Shown here: in pieces, positions 21,591 to 30,894 of the stretch
How positions within the stretch are numbered: the first letter of the stretch is position 1
Layout: each line of letters starts with the position of its first letter
The notes under the pieces: generated by a model
Databases searched by the model: none
What the model was told of the DNA's origin: nothing
The model's input: the letters and a program-made list of their open reading frames with translations, nothing else
DNA from: Gammaproteobacteria bacterium
Lineage (GTDB): Bacteria; Pseudomonadota; Gammaproteobacteria; Tenderiales; Tenderiaceae
NCBI GenBank assembly: GCA_016200485.1
Contig: JACQEP010000019.1
Location: 1 to 64,000 of the forward strand
Reading direction: 5' to 3'
DNA length: 64,000 bases
Made by a program: the position numbers and the translations under genes

Positions 21591-21905
21591 TCAAAATTCG
21601 ATTTGGCGGGCGCTGCTCAAGGCGTTCTCGATTTTATGCTGCATCTGGCGGACACGGTTGCTGAAGGAGACATCGAATTTGTCTTTTTGGCCTTGAACTT
21701 TTAACAGTTCGTGAGTGATGTTGAGCGCGGCCATGATGGCGATATTATCCGCCCCCTGGGTGCGGCCGCGATCGCGTATTTCGCGCATTTTCAGATCGAG
21801 ATGGCGCGCGCTATCGAGCAGGCTTTCCTTCTCATCCGCCGGACAGGCGACCCGGAATTCCTTGCCCAAAATAGTGACAACGACGGGGGTTGGTTCAGTG
21901 GTCAT
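21591..21905 (-). CDS. zapA: Cell division protein ZapA
   Basis: 104 residues. It opens with PVVVTILGKEFRVACPADE and continues with DNIAIMAALNITHELL and a C-terminal coiled coil, the standard ZapA architecture. ZapA tetramers bundle FtsZ filaments at the septum. Its start overlaps the end of the upstream zapB-like gene by 11 bases, implying translational coupling. 6S RNA lies downstream on the same strand. Confidence 0.95.
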   Translation of the reverse strand: MTTEPTPVVVTILGKEFRVACPADEKESLLDSARHLDLKMREIRDRGRTQGADNIAIMAALNITHELLKVQGQKDKFDVSFSNRVRQMQHKIENALSSARQIEF

Positions 21906-22131
21906 AGTCAGTTTCCATAGATTTTAGGCGGGTGATCATGGTCTCTACCCGTTGGCGGGCGGTTTCGTTTTTTTCCAGGAGCGCGGTCCGTTCAGAGTTT
22001 ATTGCCGTGTGTTGGCTGCGCAAGGCCTGATTTTCGTTTTTGAGCTGCTGACAGAGCTGAATCAGCTCCTCGACCCGGTATTCCAGTGTCTTGAGTTCTT
22101 GTTCGTAGTTGCGGAGGGTATCGAGGCTCAT
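21895..22131 (-). CDS. ZapB-like coiled-coil protein (TIGR02449-type)
   Basis: 78 residues from the ATG at 22131; the longer frame adds 35 poorly conserved residues. Almost the whole protein is a predicted coiled coil, with leucine/valine heptads such as YRVEELIQLCQQLKNENQAL. Small coiled-coil proteins immediately upstream of zapA are common in gammaproteobacteria and are assumed to act with ZapA at the Z-ring, by analogy with ZapB. That function is inferred from position and shape. Confidence 0.85.
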   Translation of the reverse strand: MSLDTLRNYEQELKTLEYRVEELIQLCQQLKNENQALRSQHTAINSERTALLEKNETARQRVETMITRLKSMETDYDH

Positions 22132-22257
22132 AGGCGGACAATCATAGAGCGCGGCGATGGTCGCGGTCAACGCTTGACAAGAGACGGTTTCGCTTGCGAA
22201 AGGGCATGATACTATTGTGAGCATCTCACTTTGCATGAATAAAGAAAGGGTTAGAGT

Positions 22258-22848
22258 TTGTATAAGGAATTACCCGATTACGATGATTTGACCTTGCGGC
22301 TGGCCAGTTGCGGGGATGGTTTGAGCGCGGCGGAGGGCCATGGCTTGTTGTGTGGTTTGTTATGTAGCCACCCAAGCATGGACCGCGAGGAGTGGGCCAG
22401 GCGATTGCTGAGTGGCGGTTGGGAGGCCCAGGCGCCGATCCATGTCACGGCCTCGGATGAGGATTGGGAAATCGCCCGCAACTTGTATGATGTGACAGTC
22501 GCGCAACTTGATAATCCTGATCTGGAGTTTTCCCTGTTGCTGCCGGATGACGATGAACCGTTGCTGGCGCGTTCGGTAGCGCTCGGCGAGTGGTGCGAAG
22601 GATTTTTGTATGGCTTGAGTCTGGGCGGGGTGAAGGATTTTTCCATGTTCTCCGAAGAGACGCGGGAGTTTGCCGAGGATCTGGTGGACATCTCACGTCT
22701 GGAACAAGAGCCGGATGATTCAGAAGAAAATGAAAGCGCCTTGTTCGACATTATCGAATATGTACGCATGGGTGTCATTATGCTGCATGATGAGCTGGCG
22801 CCGGCAGGAACGGATGAATTGCCTCCGGACAATGTGATGCTTCACTAA
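22258..22848 (+). CDS. ygfB: UPF0149 family protein (YgfB)
   Basis: 196 residues, starting at TTG; a stop codon two codons upstream excludes an earlier start, and GAAAGGG lies 7 bases before it. Family features include SAAEGHGLLCGLLCSH near the N-terminus and LGEWCEGFLYGLSL in the middle. The surface is strongly acidic. YgfB-family members are linked to regulation in Pseudomonas, but the biochemical role in general is unknown. It heads a rightward operon with pepP, ubiH and ubiI, divergent from zapB-like/zapA, as in E. coli. Confidence 0.93.
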   Translation: MYKELPDYDDLTLRLASCGDGLSAAEGHGLLCGLLCSHPSMDREEWARRLLSGGWEAQAPIHVTASDEDWEIARNLYDVTVAQLDNPDLEFSLLLPDDDEPLLARSVALGEWCEGFLYGLSLGGVKDFSMFSEETREFAEDLVDISRLEQEPDDSEENESALFDIIEYVRMGVIMLHDELAPAGTDELPPDNVMLH

Positions 22849-22850
22849 CG

Positions 22851-24218
22851 ATGGATAGTCGCGAATTTTCTAAACGTCGCCAGCGCCTGCTGCAAATGAT
22901 GGGGCCGGGAAGCATTGCGGTGTTGCCAGCCGTGCCGCACCGACTCCGGAATCGTGATGTCGAATACCCCTACCGTGCCGACAGTGATTTTTATTATCTG
23001 ACCGGTTTCCCGGAGCCAGAGGCGGTGGCAGTGTTGGCGCCAGGCCGGCGTCAGGGCGAGTTTGTGTTGTTTTGCCGCGAGCGCGATCCGGCAATGGAAA
23101 CCTGGCATGGCCGTCGCGCCGGGTTGGAAGGCGCAATGCACCGTCACGGCGCCGATGATGCTTTTCCGATCGGGGACATCGATGACATCCTGCCGGGCTT
23201 GATGGAGAACTGCGAACGTGTCTTTTATGCCATGGGCGCGCATCAGGATCTGGATCAAAAAATGATCGGCTGGCTCAACCAGGTGCGCAGCAAATCCCGT
23301 TCCGGGGTGCATGCGCCGGGCGAATTTGTGGCGCTGGATCACCTGTTGCACGAGATGCGTCTGTTCAAGAGTGCGGAAGAGCTCAAAGCCATGCGCCGTG
23401 CCGCTGAGGTGAGCGCAGGCGCGCACTGTCGGGCCATGCGTGTCTGCAAGCCGGGGATGATGGAATATGAGATCGAGGCCGAACTGCAACATGAATTCAT
23501 GCGCAACGGCTGCCGTCATGTCGCGTATTCCTCCATCGTCGGTGGTGGTGCCAATGGTTGCATTTTGCATTACACCGAAAACGACGCGCAGTTGCGTGAC
23601 GGTGATATGTTGCTGATTGATGCCGGTGCGGAACATGAATATTACGCGTCTGATATTACGCGCACCTTTCCGATCAATGGCCGTTTTAGTGCCGAGCAAC
23701 GCGCGTTGTACGAAATTGTGCTCGAGGCGCAATACGCGGCAATCGACAAGGTGCAGGCCGGTAATCATTGGAATGAACCACACGAGGCGGCGGTAAAGGT
23801 ATTGACCCGCGGTTTGGTCAAGCTCGGTATTCTCAAAGGTCAGCCCGCCAAGCTGATCAAGAGCGAGGCTTACCGCCGATTTTATATGCACCGTACCGGC
23901 CATTGGCTGGGGATGGATGTGCATGACGTCGGCGATTACAAGATCGATGGTGAGTGGCGCGTATTAGAGCCGGGGATGGTGCTGACAGTTGAGCCGGGCG
24001 TGTACATTCCTGCTGGAACCAAAGGCGTGGCGAAAAAGTGGTGGGACATCGGTATTCGTATCGAAGACGATGTGCTGGTGACGCGCAAAGGTCATGAAGT
24101 GCTGACGGGCGGTGTGCCGAAAGAGCCGGATGAAATCGAAGCCTTGATGGCGGCGGCGCGTGGCCGCGTCACAAAATTAGCAGCTGTCCCGAAAAAGAAG
24201 ACAATCCGGCGGCGATGA
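22851..24218 (+). CDS. pepP: Xaa-Pro aminopeptidase PepP
   Basis: Removes N-terminal residues preceding proline. The N-terminal aminopeptidase-P domain is followed by a pita-bread fold with all five dimetal ligands: Asp in DAGAE, Asp in SDITRTF, His in GHWLGMDVHDVG, Glu in TVEPGVY and Glu in RIEDDVL. At 455 residues it is slightly longer than E. coli PepP because of a basic tail ending KKKTIRRR. It starts 2 bases after ygfB and overlaps ubiH (ATGA). Confidence 0.96.
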   Translation: MDSREFSKRRQRLLQMMGPGSIAVLPAVPHRLRNRDVEYPYRADSDFYYLTGFPEPEAVAVLAPGRRQGEFVLFCRERDPAMETWHGRRAGLEGAMHRHGADDAFPIGDIDDILPGLMENCERVFYAMGAHQDLDQKMIGWLNQVRSKSRSGVHAPGEFVALDHLLHEMRLFKSAEELKAMRRAAEVSAGAHCRAMRVCKPGMMEYEIEAELQHEFMRNGCRHVAYSSIVGGGANGCILHYTENDAQLRDGDMLLIDAGAEHEYYASDITRTFPINGRFSAEQRALYEIVLEAQYAAIDKVQAGNHWNEPHEAAVKVLTRGLVKLGILKGQPAKLIKSEAYRRFYMHRTGHWLGMDVHDVGDYKIDGEWRVLEPGMVLTVEPGVYIPAGTKGVAKKWWDIGIRIEDDVLVTRKGHEVLTGGVPKEPDEIEALMAAARGRVTKLAAVPKKKTIRRR

Positions 24219-25468
24219 GCATCGACTTTGATGTGTTGATAGTCGGCGGTGGCATGGTCGGTGCCAGCATGGCCTGCGCCTTGAGCCCGCTGCCGTTGCG
24301 CATTGGTGTCATCGAGGCGGTGCCGTTTCGCTCAGCGAGTCAGCCCAGTTACGATGATCGCGCCATCGCGCTGGCCTATGGCTCAAGCAAGATTATCGAC
24401 AGCATGGGCCTGTGGTCGGCGCTGAATGATCAAGTGACTGCGATTAAAAAAATTCATGTCTCGGATCGTGGTCATTGCGGCATGACGCGTATCGATAGCC
24501 GCAGTGAAGGCGTGTCGGCGCTGGGATATGTCGTTGAAAATCGTGCCATGGGCGCAGTGCTGGGCGCGGCACTGGCCGAACACAAAAATATTGAACTGAT
24601 TTGTCCGGCAGAATTAACTTCCTTGGAAGTTACATCTGACGAAACTCGGGTTACTGTTCGTCACTCAGGCATCTCCACGACATTGAATGCACAGTTAGTG
24701 ATCGCTGCCGATGGCGGCAGTTCTGTGACGCGAAATTTGCTCAATATCGATACCCGCCACTGGGATTACAACCAAACTGCCGTGATCGCCAATGTCACGC
24801 CGTCGCAATTTCATGAACATGTTGCTTATGAGCGGTTCACTGATTCCGGGCCGGTGGCGATCTTGCCCAATGCGCCACCAGGCAGTGACGACCCGAATCG
24901 TTGCAGCCTTGTGTGGACGGTGCGGCGAGGTGATGAGTCGCGCGTGCTGGGATTGTCCGATGAACAATTTTTGGCAGAGCTGCAACAGCGCTTTGGTTAC
25001 CGTCTTGGCAAACTGCAAAAAGTCGGCCGCCGCAATGCGTATCCTTTGGCATTAGTGCGCGCCAAAGAACATGTGCGGCCACGCATGGCCTTGATCGGTA
25101 ATGCCGCGCATACACTGCATCCGATTGCGGGCCAGGGATTCAATCTCGGTTTGCGCGATGTGGCGGTGCTGGCGGATGTGCTGGCAGCAGCCTGTGACAA
25201 CAAAGAAGATATCGGCGCTTTGCCTGTGTTGCAGCGTTACGCCGAGTGGCGAACCTGGGATCACCGGCGCGTGATTGGTTTGACCGATAGTTTGGCGCGC
25301 TTGTTTAGCAATCCTTTGCTGCCAGTGGCTGCGGCGCGTAATGCCGGATTGCTGGCGCTCGATTTGTTGCCACCGCTGAAAAAAATACTCACGCGGCAGA
25401 CGATGGGTTTGGCCGGGAAATTGCCGCGCCTGGCACGTGGTCTACCGTTGGTTGAAGAGGTGCGCTGA
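24215..25468 (+). CDS. ubiH: 2-octaprenyl-6-methoxyphenol hydroxylase UbiH
   Basis: FAD-dependent monooxygenase in ubiquinone ring hydroxylation. The N-terminal FAD loop VGGGMVGASMACAL, the middle ADGGSSVTRNLL and the C-terminal GNAAHTLHPIAGQGFNLGLRD are the three flavin motifs of the UbiH/UbiI/UbiF family. 417 residues. UbiH rather than UbiI is assigned by gene order (pepP-ubiH-ubiI), which matches E. coli. It overlaps pepP at its start and touches ubiI at its stop. Confidence 0.92.
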   Translation: MSIDFDVLIVGGGMVGASMACALSPLPLRIGVIEAVPFRSASQPSYDDRAIALAYGSSKIIDSMGLWSALNDQVTAIKKIHVSDRGHCGMTRIDSRSEGVSALGYVVENRAMGAVLGAALAEHKNIELICPAELTSLEVTSDETRVTVRHSGISTTLNAQLVIAADGGSSVTRNLLNIDTRHWDYNQTAVIANVTPSQFHEHVAYERFTDSGPVAILPNAPPGSDDPNRCSLVWTVRRGDESRVLGLSDEQFLAELQQRFGYRLGKLQKVGRRNAYPLALVRAKEHVRPRMALIGNAAHTLHPIAGQGFNLGLRDVAVLADVLAAACDNKEDIGALPVLQRYAEWRTWDHRRVIGLTDSLARLFSNPLLPVAAARNAGLLALDLLPPLKKILTRQTMGLAGKLPRLARGLPLVEEVR

Positions 25469-26688
25469 TGTCGCATCGATACGATGTCATGATTGTTGGC
25501 GGCGGCATGGTTGGCTTGACGGTGGCCTGTGCACTAGCTGATTCCGGATTAAAAATCGCGGTGCTGGAGCAGCAAGCGCCAAGCCACGAATTGCCATTGC
25601 ACTATGGCATGCGCACATCGGCAATCACGCACGCCTCGCGCCGCGTGTTTGAGGCGATTGGTGTCTGGGAAGCAATGCTGGCGCAGCGCGTCAGTCCGTT
25701 TCGGGAAATGCATGTCTGGGATGCCAGTGGCGAAGGTCAAATTCATTTCGATGCCGCGGACAGTGGCGTCGCCGATCTTGGCTACATCATCGAAAATCAG
25801 GTGATTCAATCCGCGTTGTGGCAGCGCGCGCAAATGCTGAGCAATGTGGAATTATTGTGTCCGGCACAGTGGCAACACTGGCGCGAGGAAATAGATCACG
25901 TCGTTTTGCAGTTGGAAGATGGTCGCGAATTACGTACACGGCTGGTGGTCGGCGCCGATGGCGCCCGTTCGCGCTTACGTGAACAGGCTGGGATTGCGGT
26001 GAAAGGTTGGGGCTATGATCAACACGCCGTCGTTGCCACCGTCAAAACCGAACACTCGCATCAGCGCACCGCCTGGCAGCGTTTTTTGCCGACGGGTCCG
26101 CTGGCATTTTTGCCGTTGCCTGATCTGCATTATTGTTCCATCGTCTGGTCAACCACGCCAGCGCAAGCGACAGAGTTGCTGGCGCTGGATGAACAAGATT
26201 TTGCCGCGCGCCTGGGTGAGGCCTTCGAATACAAGCTCGGTCGCATTGTTGACGTCGGCGTGCGCGGCAAATTTCCGCTGCGCTTGCAGCATGCCGTCGA
26301 TTACGTCAAACCGCGGTTGGCTCTGGTCGGTGATGCCGCACATGCGATACATCCGCTGGCAGGTCAGGGTGTCAATCTTGGTCTACTCGATGCCGCTGCG
26401 CTCGTCGAAGTGATTCTTGCCGCGAATGCCAAATCACGTGATATCGGCAGTCTTGCCACCCTGCGCCGCTACGAACGCTGGCGCAAGGGCCACAACCTCG
26501 CCATGATGGTATCAATGGATGGTTTCAAACGTCTGTTCGGTTCCGCTGCCGCGCCTGTCCGCTGGGCGCGCAATGTCGGCCTCAATCTTACTAATACTGC
26601 CGGTCCGGTGAAGCATCTGTTCATGGATCTGGCGATGGGTGAGATGGGTGATTTGCCGAGTCTGGCGATGTTGAATCGCATTGCGTAG
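25468..26688 (+). CDS. ubiI: FAD-dependent ubiquinone hydroxylase UbiI/VisC-type
   Basis: A second flavin hydroxylase, 406 residues, with the same three motifs: VGGGMVGLTVACAL, VGADGARSRLREQ and VGDAAHAIHPLAGQGVNLGL. By position it corresponds to UbiI (C5 hydroxylation); UbiF/UbiM activities cannot be excluded from sequence alone. The ATG shares a base with the ubiH stop codon. A stem-loop with GTGGGCAC arms follows the stop codon. Confidence 0.88.
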   Translation: MSHRYDVMIVGGGMVGLTVACALADSGLKIAVLEQQAPSHELPLHYGMRTSAITHASRRVFEAIGVWEAMLAQRVSPFREMHVWDASGEGQIHFDAADSGVADLGYIIENQVIQSALWQRAQMLSNVELLCPAQWQHWREEIDHVVLQLEDGRELRTRLVVGADGARSRLREQAGIAVKGWGYDQHAVVATVKTEHSHQRTAWQRFLPTGPLAFLPLPDLHYCSIVWSTTPAQATELLALDEQDFAARLGEAFEYKLGRIVDVGVRGKFPLRLQHAVDYVKPRLALVGDAAHAIHPLAGQGVNLGLLDAAALVEVILAANAKSRDIGSLATLRRYERWRKGHNLAMMVSMDGFKRLFGSAAAPVRWARNVGLNLTNTAGPVKHLFMDLAMGEMGDLPSLAMLNRIA

Positions 26689-26711
26689 GTCGGGTTAGCG
26701 CAGGTTTCCGC

Positions 26712-26734
26712 GTGGGCACAAAAACCGTGCCCAC
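26712..26734. terminator. Stem-loop after ubiI
   Basis: GTGGGCAC and GTGCCCAC arms around a 7-base A-rich loop, 23 bases past the ubiI stop. There is no T-tract, so it may be a repeat-type hairpin rather than a strong intrinsic terminator. Confidence 0.45.
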
Positions 26735-26762
26735 CCTACATGATTGCAAGGGATTCCCCTGC

Positions 26763-26791
26763 TTGGTTTTGCCCCTGTCAGCAGGTATAGT
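26763..26791 (+). promoter_or_regulatory. Predicted sigma70 promoter of the glycine riboswitch operon
   Basis: -35 TTGGTT and -10 TATAGT separated by 17 bases. It places the transcription start near 26798, about 15 bases before the first aptamer. Confidence 0.65.
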
Positions 26792-26811
26792 GTCTCCCTC
26801 AACCGCTACCG

Positions 26812-27000
26812 CTCATGGGAGAGTTCCCCGTCTGGCCCCGCCAGGGGGACGCCGAAGGCGCAACCCGCCCGGAATCGCTCAGGCCTCAGGACTGTGAACG
26901 GTGGTTGACTCTGGAGAGCGGTCCCCTGAATGATAAAGGTGGCCCACCGAAGGGGCTGGACCATCCAGGTCTTAACTCTCAGGTAAAATGGACAGAGGGG
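26812..27000 (+). promoter_or_regulatory. Tandem glycine riboswitch
   Basis: Two glycine aptamers in series. Aptamer 1 (~26815-26890) has GGGAGAGTTCCCC, the CGCCGAAGGCGCAA core and GCTCAGGC. Aptamer 2 (~26907-27000) has CTCTGGAGAG, CCCACCGAAGGGG, CTCTCAGGTAAAATGGACAG and the closing AGAGG. The order GGAGAG ... CCGAAG ... CTCAGG, repeated twice, is the hallmark of the gcvT RNA element. A terminator hairpin then overlaps the end of the second P1 stem, fitting an ON switch in which glycine relieves termination. The downstream genes are lipA and the glycine-cleavage genes. Confidence 0.95.
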
Positions 27001-27038
27001 CGACAGGTAAGCTTTGTGCTTACCTGTCGCCCTTTTTT
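26998..27038 (+). terminator. Riboswitch-controlled intrinsic terminator
   Basis: A 15-base-pair stem, GGGCGACAGGTAAGC against GCTTACCTGTCGCCC, with a 4-base loop followed by six T's. It sits 17 bases before the lipA start codon and its 5' arm abuts the second aptamer's closing stem, as expected for an expression platform. Confidence 0.9.
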
Positions 27039-27054
27039 CGTTTATGGAGCCCTA

Positions 27055-27969
27055 ATGTCCCGTAGTGAAATCAACATCCCGGTCTTCGATCATTCGGCAT
27101 TGCCGAATGTCGGACGTATGCCATCCTGGATCCGCCAGCCCTTGGGCGGTGAGGGGAACTATGGCGGGACAGCCGGGGCGGTTCATGGCGAACAACTACA
27201 TACGGTGTGTGAATCGGCGCGTTGCCCGAATCGTGCCGAGTGCTGGAGCCGTGGTACGGCGACGTTTATGTTGCTGGGCGATGTCTGTACCCGCGCCTGC
27301 GGTTTTTGCGCGGTGAAGACCGGCCGTCCTGAAGGTGTGGTAGATCAGGATGAGCCAGCGCGTGTGGCTGCCGCCGTGGCGCGCTTGGGGTTGGATTATG
27401 TGGTGCTGACGTCGGTCAATCGTGACGATCTGGCCGATGGCGGCGCGGAAATTTTTGCGGCCACCTTGCGTCATTTGCGTCTGCAACAGTCGACGATTGG
27501 GCTGGAGATTCTGACCCCCGATTTTCAGCAGGATCAGATATCGGCGGTGGCAACGATTTGCGATGCGGTTGCTGGCAATGCGTTGGTTTGGGGGCATAAT
27601 GTCGAAACTGTGCCCAGCCTCTATCGCACGGTGCGCAAAGGTTCAAAATACGAACGTTCGCTGGATTTGCTGGCGCTGGCGGCGCAGCAACCGCGCGTTG
27701 AGGCCAAGTCGGCGATCATGCTCGGTCTGGGCGAGTCGCAGGATGAAGTGCTGGCGGTGTTGCGCGATTTGCGCGCTGTGGGTGTGAAACGGGTAGCGCT
27801 GGGACAATATTTGCGCCCGACGCGATTTCATCTGCCGGTCAAGGAATACATTACGTTAGAACAATTTGCAGATTACGAAACAGAGGCGAAGAATATAGGC
27901 TTTTCTTGGGTTAAAGCGGGCCCCCTTGTTCGCTCTTCATATCACGCCGAAGACGGCTATACATTTTAA
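27055..27969 (+). CDS. lipA: Lipoyl synthase LipA
   Basis: Radical-SAM enzyme inserting two sulfurs into octanoylated proteins. From the ATG at 27055 it has 304 residues. Auxiliary-cluster cysteines C52, C57 and C63 (CESARCPNRAEC), radical-SAM cysteines C78, C82 and C85 (CTRACGFC), and the C-terminal RSSYHA serine are all present. The frame runs back to 26815, but that stretch is the riboswitch; GGAG lies 7 bases before the chosen start. It heads the gcv operon, and its likely client there is GcvH. No lipB is nearby, so octanoyl transfer must be encoded elsewhere. Confidence 0.96.
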   Translation: MSRSEINIPVFDHSALPNVGRMPSWIRQPLGGEGNYGGTAGAVHGEQLHTVCESARCPNRAECWSRGTATFMLLGDVCTRACGFCAVKTGRPEGVVDQDEPARVAAAVARLGLDYVVLTSVNRDDLADGGAEIFAATLRHLRLQQSTIGLEILTPDFQQDQISAVATICDAVAGNALVWGHNVETVPSLYRTVRKGSKYERSLDLLALAAQQPRVEAKSAIMLGLGESQDEVLAVLRDLRAVGVKRVALGQYLRPTRFHLPVKEYITLEQFADYETEAKNIGFSWVKAGPLVRSSYHAEDGYTF

Positions 27970-27981
27970 AGGATTAAATCG

Positions 27982-29073
27982 ATGGCGCAACAAACTCCAC
28001 TTTATGCCGAACATGTCGCAGCAGGCGGCAAAATCGTTGATTTCGCTGGCTGGGAAATGCCGCTGCATTATGGCTCGCAACTCGAGGAGCATAATGCCGT
28101 ACGCCAGGGCGCGGGCATGTTCGATGTCTCGCACATGACGGTGGTTGATTTGCGCGGTGCACGCACGCGCGAGTTTCTGCGTTATTTGTTAGCCAATGAT
28201 GTCGCCAAGTTGACGCAATCCGGTAAGGCGCTTTACAGCTGCATGCTGAAAGACGATGGTAATGTCATCGACGATCTGATCGTTTATTTCGTGCAAGAAG
28301 ATTTTTTTCGCGTTGTGGTCAACGCGGCGACACGTGCTAAAGATCTGGCCTGGATCGAACAGCAGGCACGCAAGTTCGATATCGACGTCAAAGAGCGTGC
28401 AGAATTGGCGATGATTGCCGTGCAGGGGCCGCAAGCGCGGGCCAAGGCGGCGCAGGTATTTACGCCGGAACAGGCACAAGTGGCGGCGAATCTGAAACCA
28501 TTTTTTGCGGGCGCCGCCGGAGAGTTGTTTATCGCGCGTACGGGGTATACCGGTGAAGATGGTTATGAAGTGATGGTGCCTGCTGCGCAGGCGGCGGCAC
28601 TGTGGCAAGCACTGAGTAAAATCGGAGTTCGCCCGTGCGGTTTGGGCGCGCGCGACAGTTTGCGTCTCGAAGCGGGCATGAATCTCTATGGCTCGGACAT
28701 GGATGAAACCGTCGGCCCGCTGGAATCTGGCTTGACCTGGACGATCGCCTTTGAGCCAGGTGATCGCCAGTTTATCGGTCGTGCCGCGCTTGAATCGCAA
28801 CGGATCAAAGGCGGTTTGCGTAAGTTCGTCGGCCTGGTGCTGGAAGAGCGTGGTGTATTGCGCTCGCACCAGCCGGTGCAGTTGAATGGAAAGGTTGTGG
28901 GTGAAACGACAAGCGGCGGTTTTTCGCCGACGTTGAATCGTTCCATTGCCTTTGCACGTGTCGATGCGGTGGTGGCTGATCGCTGCCAGGTTGATGTCCG
29001 TGGTAAGGCGCTTAATTGCCGCGTGGTAAAAATGCCGTTTGTACGTAATGGAAAATCGTGTATCGAATTGTGA
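27982..29073 (+). CDS. gcvT: Glycine cleavage system T protein (aminomethyltransferase)
   Basis: Transfers the methylene group from aminomethyl-lipoyl GcvH to tetrahydrofolate, releasing ammonia. 363 residues with the N-terminal [41 protein letters not shown] and [17 protein letters not shown], all conserved in GcvT. An AAAGGA ribosome site precedes the ATG. It starts 12 bases after lipA and is followed by gcvH after 36 bases. Confidence 0.97.
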   Translation: MAQQTPLYAEHVAAGGKIVDFAGWEMPLHYGSQLEEHNAVRQGAGMFDVSHMTVVDLRGARTREFLRYLLANDVAKLTQSGKALYSCMLKDDGNVIDDLIVYFVQEDFFRVVVNAATRAKDLAWIEQQARKFDIDVKERAELAMIAVQGPQARAKAAQVFTPEQAQVAANLKPFFAGAAGELFIARTGYTGEDGYEVMVPAAQAAALWQALSKIGVRPCGLGARDSLRLEAGMNLYGSDMDETVGPLESGLTWTIAFEPGDRQFIGRAALESQRIKGGLRKFVGLVLEERGVLRSHQPVQLNGKVVGETTSGGFSPTLNRSIAFARVDAVVADRCQVDVRGKALNCRVVKMPFVRNGKSCIEL

Positions 29074-29109
29074 TTAAACTTTTCAAAATCAACAAAGGAA
29101 ATAAAAAAC

Positions 29110-29502
29110 ATGAGTAACATTCCCGCAAATCTAAAATATGTCAAAACTCACGAATGGGTTGAGGTGCTGAAAGATGGTACCGCTCGTATCGGGATTACCG
29201 ATCATGCTCAGGAGTTGCTGGGTGATATGGTGTTTGTCGACTTGCCAGAAGTGGGTCGCAAGATCGGCGCCGGTGAGGAGTGCGCGGTAGTGGAATCGGT
29301 GAAGGCGGCGTCTGATGTTTACAGCCCGTTGGCGGGAGAAATCGTCGAGGTGAATGAATCGCTGCAAGGCAATCCCGATCTGGTCAATAAGGCACCTTAT
29401 TCTGAAGGCTGGTTGATGCGGTTGAAGCTGACGAATCCTGCCGATGTCAATGGTCTGCTCGATGCTGCTGCCTATTCCAAAGTCGTGGCCGAAGAACATT
29501 AA
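29110..29502 (+). CDS. gcvH: Glycine cleavage system H protein
   Basis: The lipoyl carrier of the glycine cleavage complex; 130 residues. The lipoylated lysine is K65 in [15 protein letters not shown], and the fold signature HEWVEV and [19 protein letters not shown] is intact. The ribosome site CAAAGGAAA is strong. It is the expected substrate of LipA encoded at the head of the same operon. Confidence 0.98.
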   Translation: MSNIPANLKYVKTHEWVEVLKDGTARIGITDHAQELLGDMVFVDLPEVGRKIGAGEECAVVESVKAASDVYSPLAGEIVEVNESLQGNPDLVNKAPYSEGWLMRLKLTNPADVNGLLDAAAYSKVVAEEH

Positions 29503-29525
29503 TTAAGTTTATTAGCGAGTCCATC

Positions 29526-30884
29526 ATGCCGTTTATTCCACATACAGAACGTGACGTGCAAGAAATGCTGGCAGCCATTGGCGCTAGCAGCATCGAGCAG
29601 TTATTTGACGAGATCCCCGCTGAGCTGCGGATCAAAGGTCTGACCAATATTCCTGCCGGAATGAGCGAAATGGAAATTTCGCGCCTGATGGCGGAGCGTG
29701 CCGCCGGTGATGCGCTGGGATTGAATTTCATCGGCGCCGGTGCCTATGAACATCACATCCCGGCACCGGTGTGGGATATCGCCACCCGTGGCGAGTTTTA
29801 TAGCGCTTATACGCCATATCAGGCCGAGGCCAGTCAGGGCACCTTGCAGTTGCTGTATGAGTATCAAACCATGATGGCGAGCCTCACCGGCATGGATGTT
29901 TCCAATGCCTCGCTTTACGACGGCGCTTCGGCGCTGGCAGAGGCAGTGCTGATGGCGGTACGGGCCCATCGCAAATCAAAGTCCAAGCGCGTGCTAGTGC
30001 CGGCAACACTCAATCCAGCATATCGCAAAGTGGTTGATACCATTGTCAGGCATCAAGGCATTGAGTTGGTGGAGATACCGTATTGCGCGGAGAAGGGCTG
30101 TACTCTGCCTGAGAGTCTGGCCAAGTATGCAGGTACAGATATCGCGGCGCTGGTCATCCCGCAGCCAAACTTCTTTGGCGTGCTGGAAGATGTTGATGCA
30201 CTGGCTGATTGGGCGCGGACCAACGGCGTATTGAGTATTGGCGTTGTTAATCCGACCACGCTGGCTTTGCTCACGCCGCCAGGTGAATGGGGTGGCGCAG
30301 GAACGGATATCGCTTGCGGCGAAGGCCAGCCGCTGGGTATTCCGTTATCGAGTGGCGGCCCCTATTTTGGATTTATTTGCTGCAAGCAGGAGCATGTGCG
30401 GCAATTGCCGGGGCGCATCATCGGTCGCACGGTGGATCTCGATGGCAAGCCCGGATTCACACTCACCTTGCAGGCACGTGAGCAACATATCCGCCGTTCG
30501 AAGGCAACATCGAACATTTGTACTAATCAGGGTTTGATGGTGACGGCCGCGACGATTTATATGTCATTGATCGGGCCAGAAGGTCTGGAGCGTGTCGCGG
30601 CACAGAGTCATGCGAATACCAATGCGTTGGTTGAGCGTCTGTGCAAGATTCGTGGTGTTGAACGCGTCTTCAACGGCACGACTTTCCATGAATCTGTGCT
30701 GCGCTTGCCACAGTCGGCGGCTAGCGTGCTGGAGGAACTGTCGCCGCGAGGCATTTTCGGCGGTTACGATTTAGGGCGTGATTTTCCGGAATTAAAAAAT
30801 GCCATTCTGGTGTGCGCGACAGAAACCAAAACGGCGGCGGATATTGAGCGTTATGCCACAGTATTGACGGAAGTGTTGGGCTAA
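29526..30884 (+). CDS. gcvPA: Glycine dehydrogenase (decarboxylating) subunit 1
   Basis: N-terminal half of the split P protein; 452 residues. It opens with [20 protein letters not shown] and contains [20 protein letters not shown] and GYDLGRDFP, typical of GcvPA. It forms the PLP decarboxylase with GcvPB, which carries the cofactor lysine. The split-gene type is common in bacteria with compact gcv operons. It lies 23 bases after gcvH and 4-10 bases before gcvPB. Confidence 0.97.
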   Translation: MPFIPHTERDVQEMLAAIGASSIEQLFDEIPAELRIKGLTNIPAGMSEMEISRLMAERAAGDALGLNFIGAGAYEHHIPAPVWDIATRGEFYSAYTPYQAEASQGTLQLLYEYQTMMASLTGMDVSNASLYDGASALAEAVLMAVRAHRKSKSKRVLVPATLNPAYRKVVDTIVRHQGIELVEIPYCAEKGCTLPESLAKYAGTDIAALVIPQPNFFGVLEDVDALADWARTNGVLSIGVVNPTTLALLTPPGEWGGAGTDIACGEGQPLGIPLSSGGPYFGFICCKQEHVRQLPGRIIGRTVDLDGKPGFTLTLQAREQHIRRSKATSNICTNQGLMVTAATIYMSLIGPEGLERVAAQSHANTNALVERLCKIRGVERVFNGTTFHESVLRLPQSAASVLEELSPRGIFGGYDLGRDFPELKNAILVCATETKTAADIERYATVLTEVLG

Positions 30885-30894
30885 GGAGATGACG

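Noticed and set aside
22278..23924. Long minus-strand frames opposite ygfB and pepP
   Set aside because: Shadows of GC-biased third positions; the plus strand has clear family motifs.
26815..27054. N-terminal extension of LipA, beginning MGEFPVWP
   Set aside because: It is the riboswitch and its terminator; the conserved protein starts at 27055 with GGAG before it.
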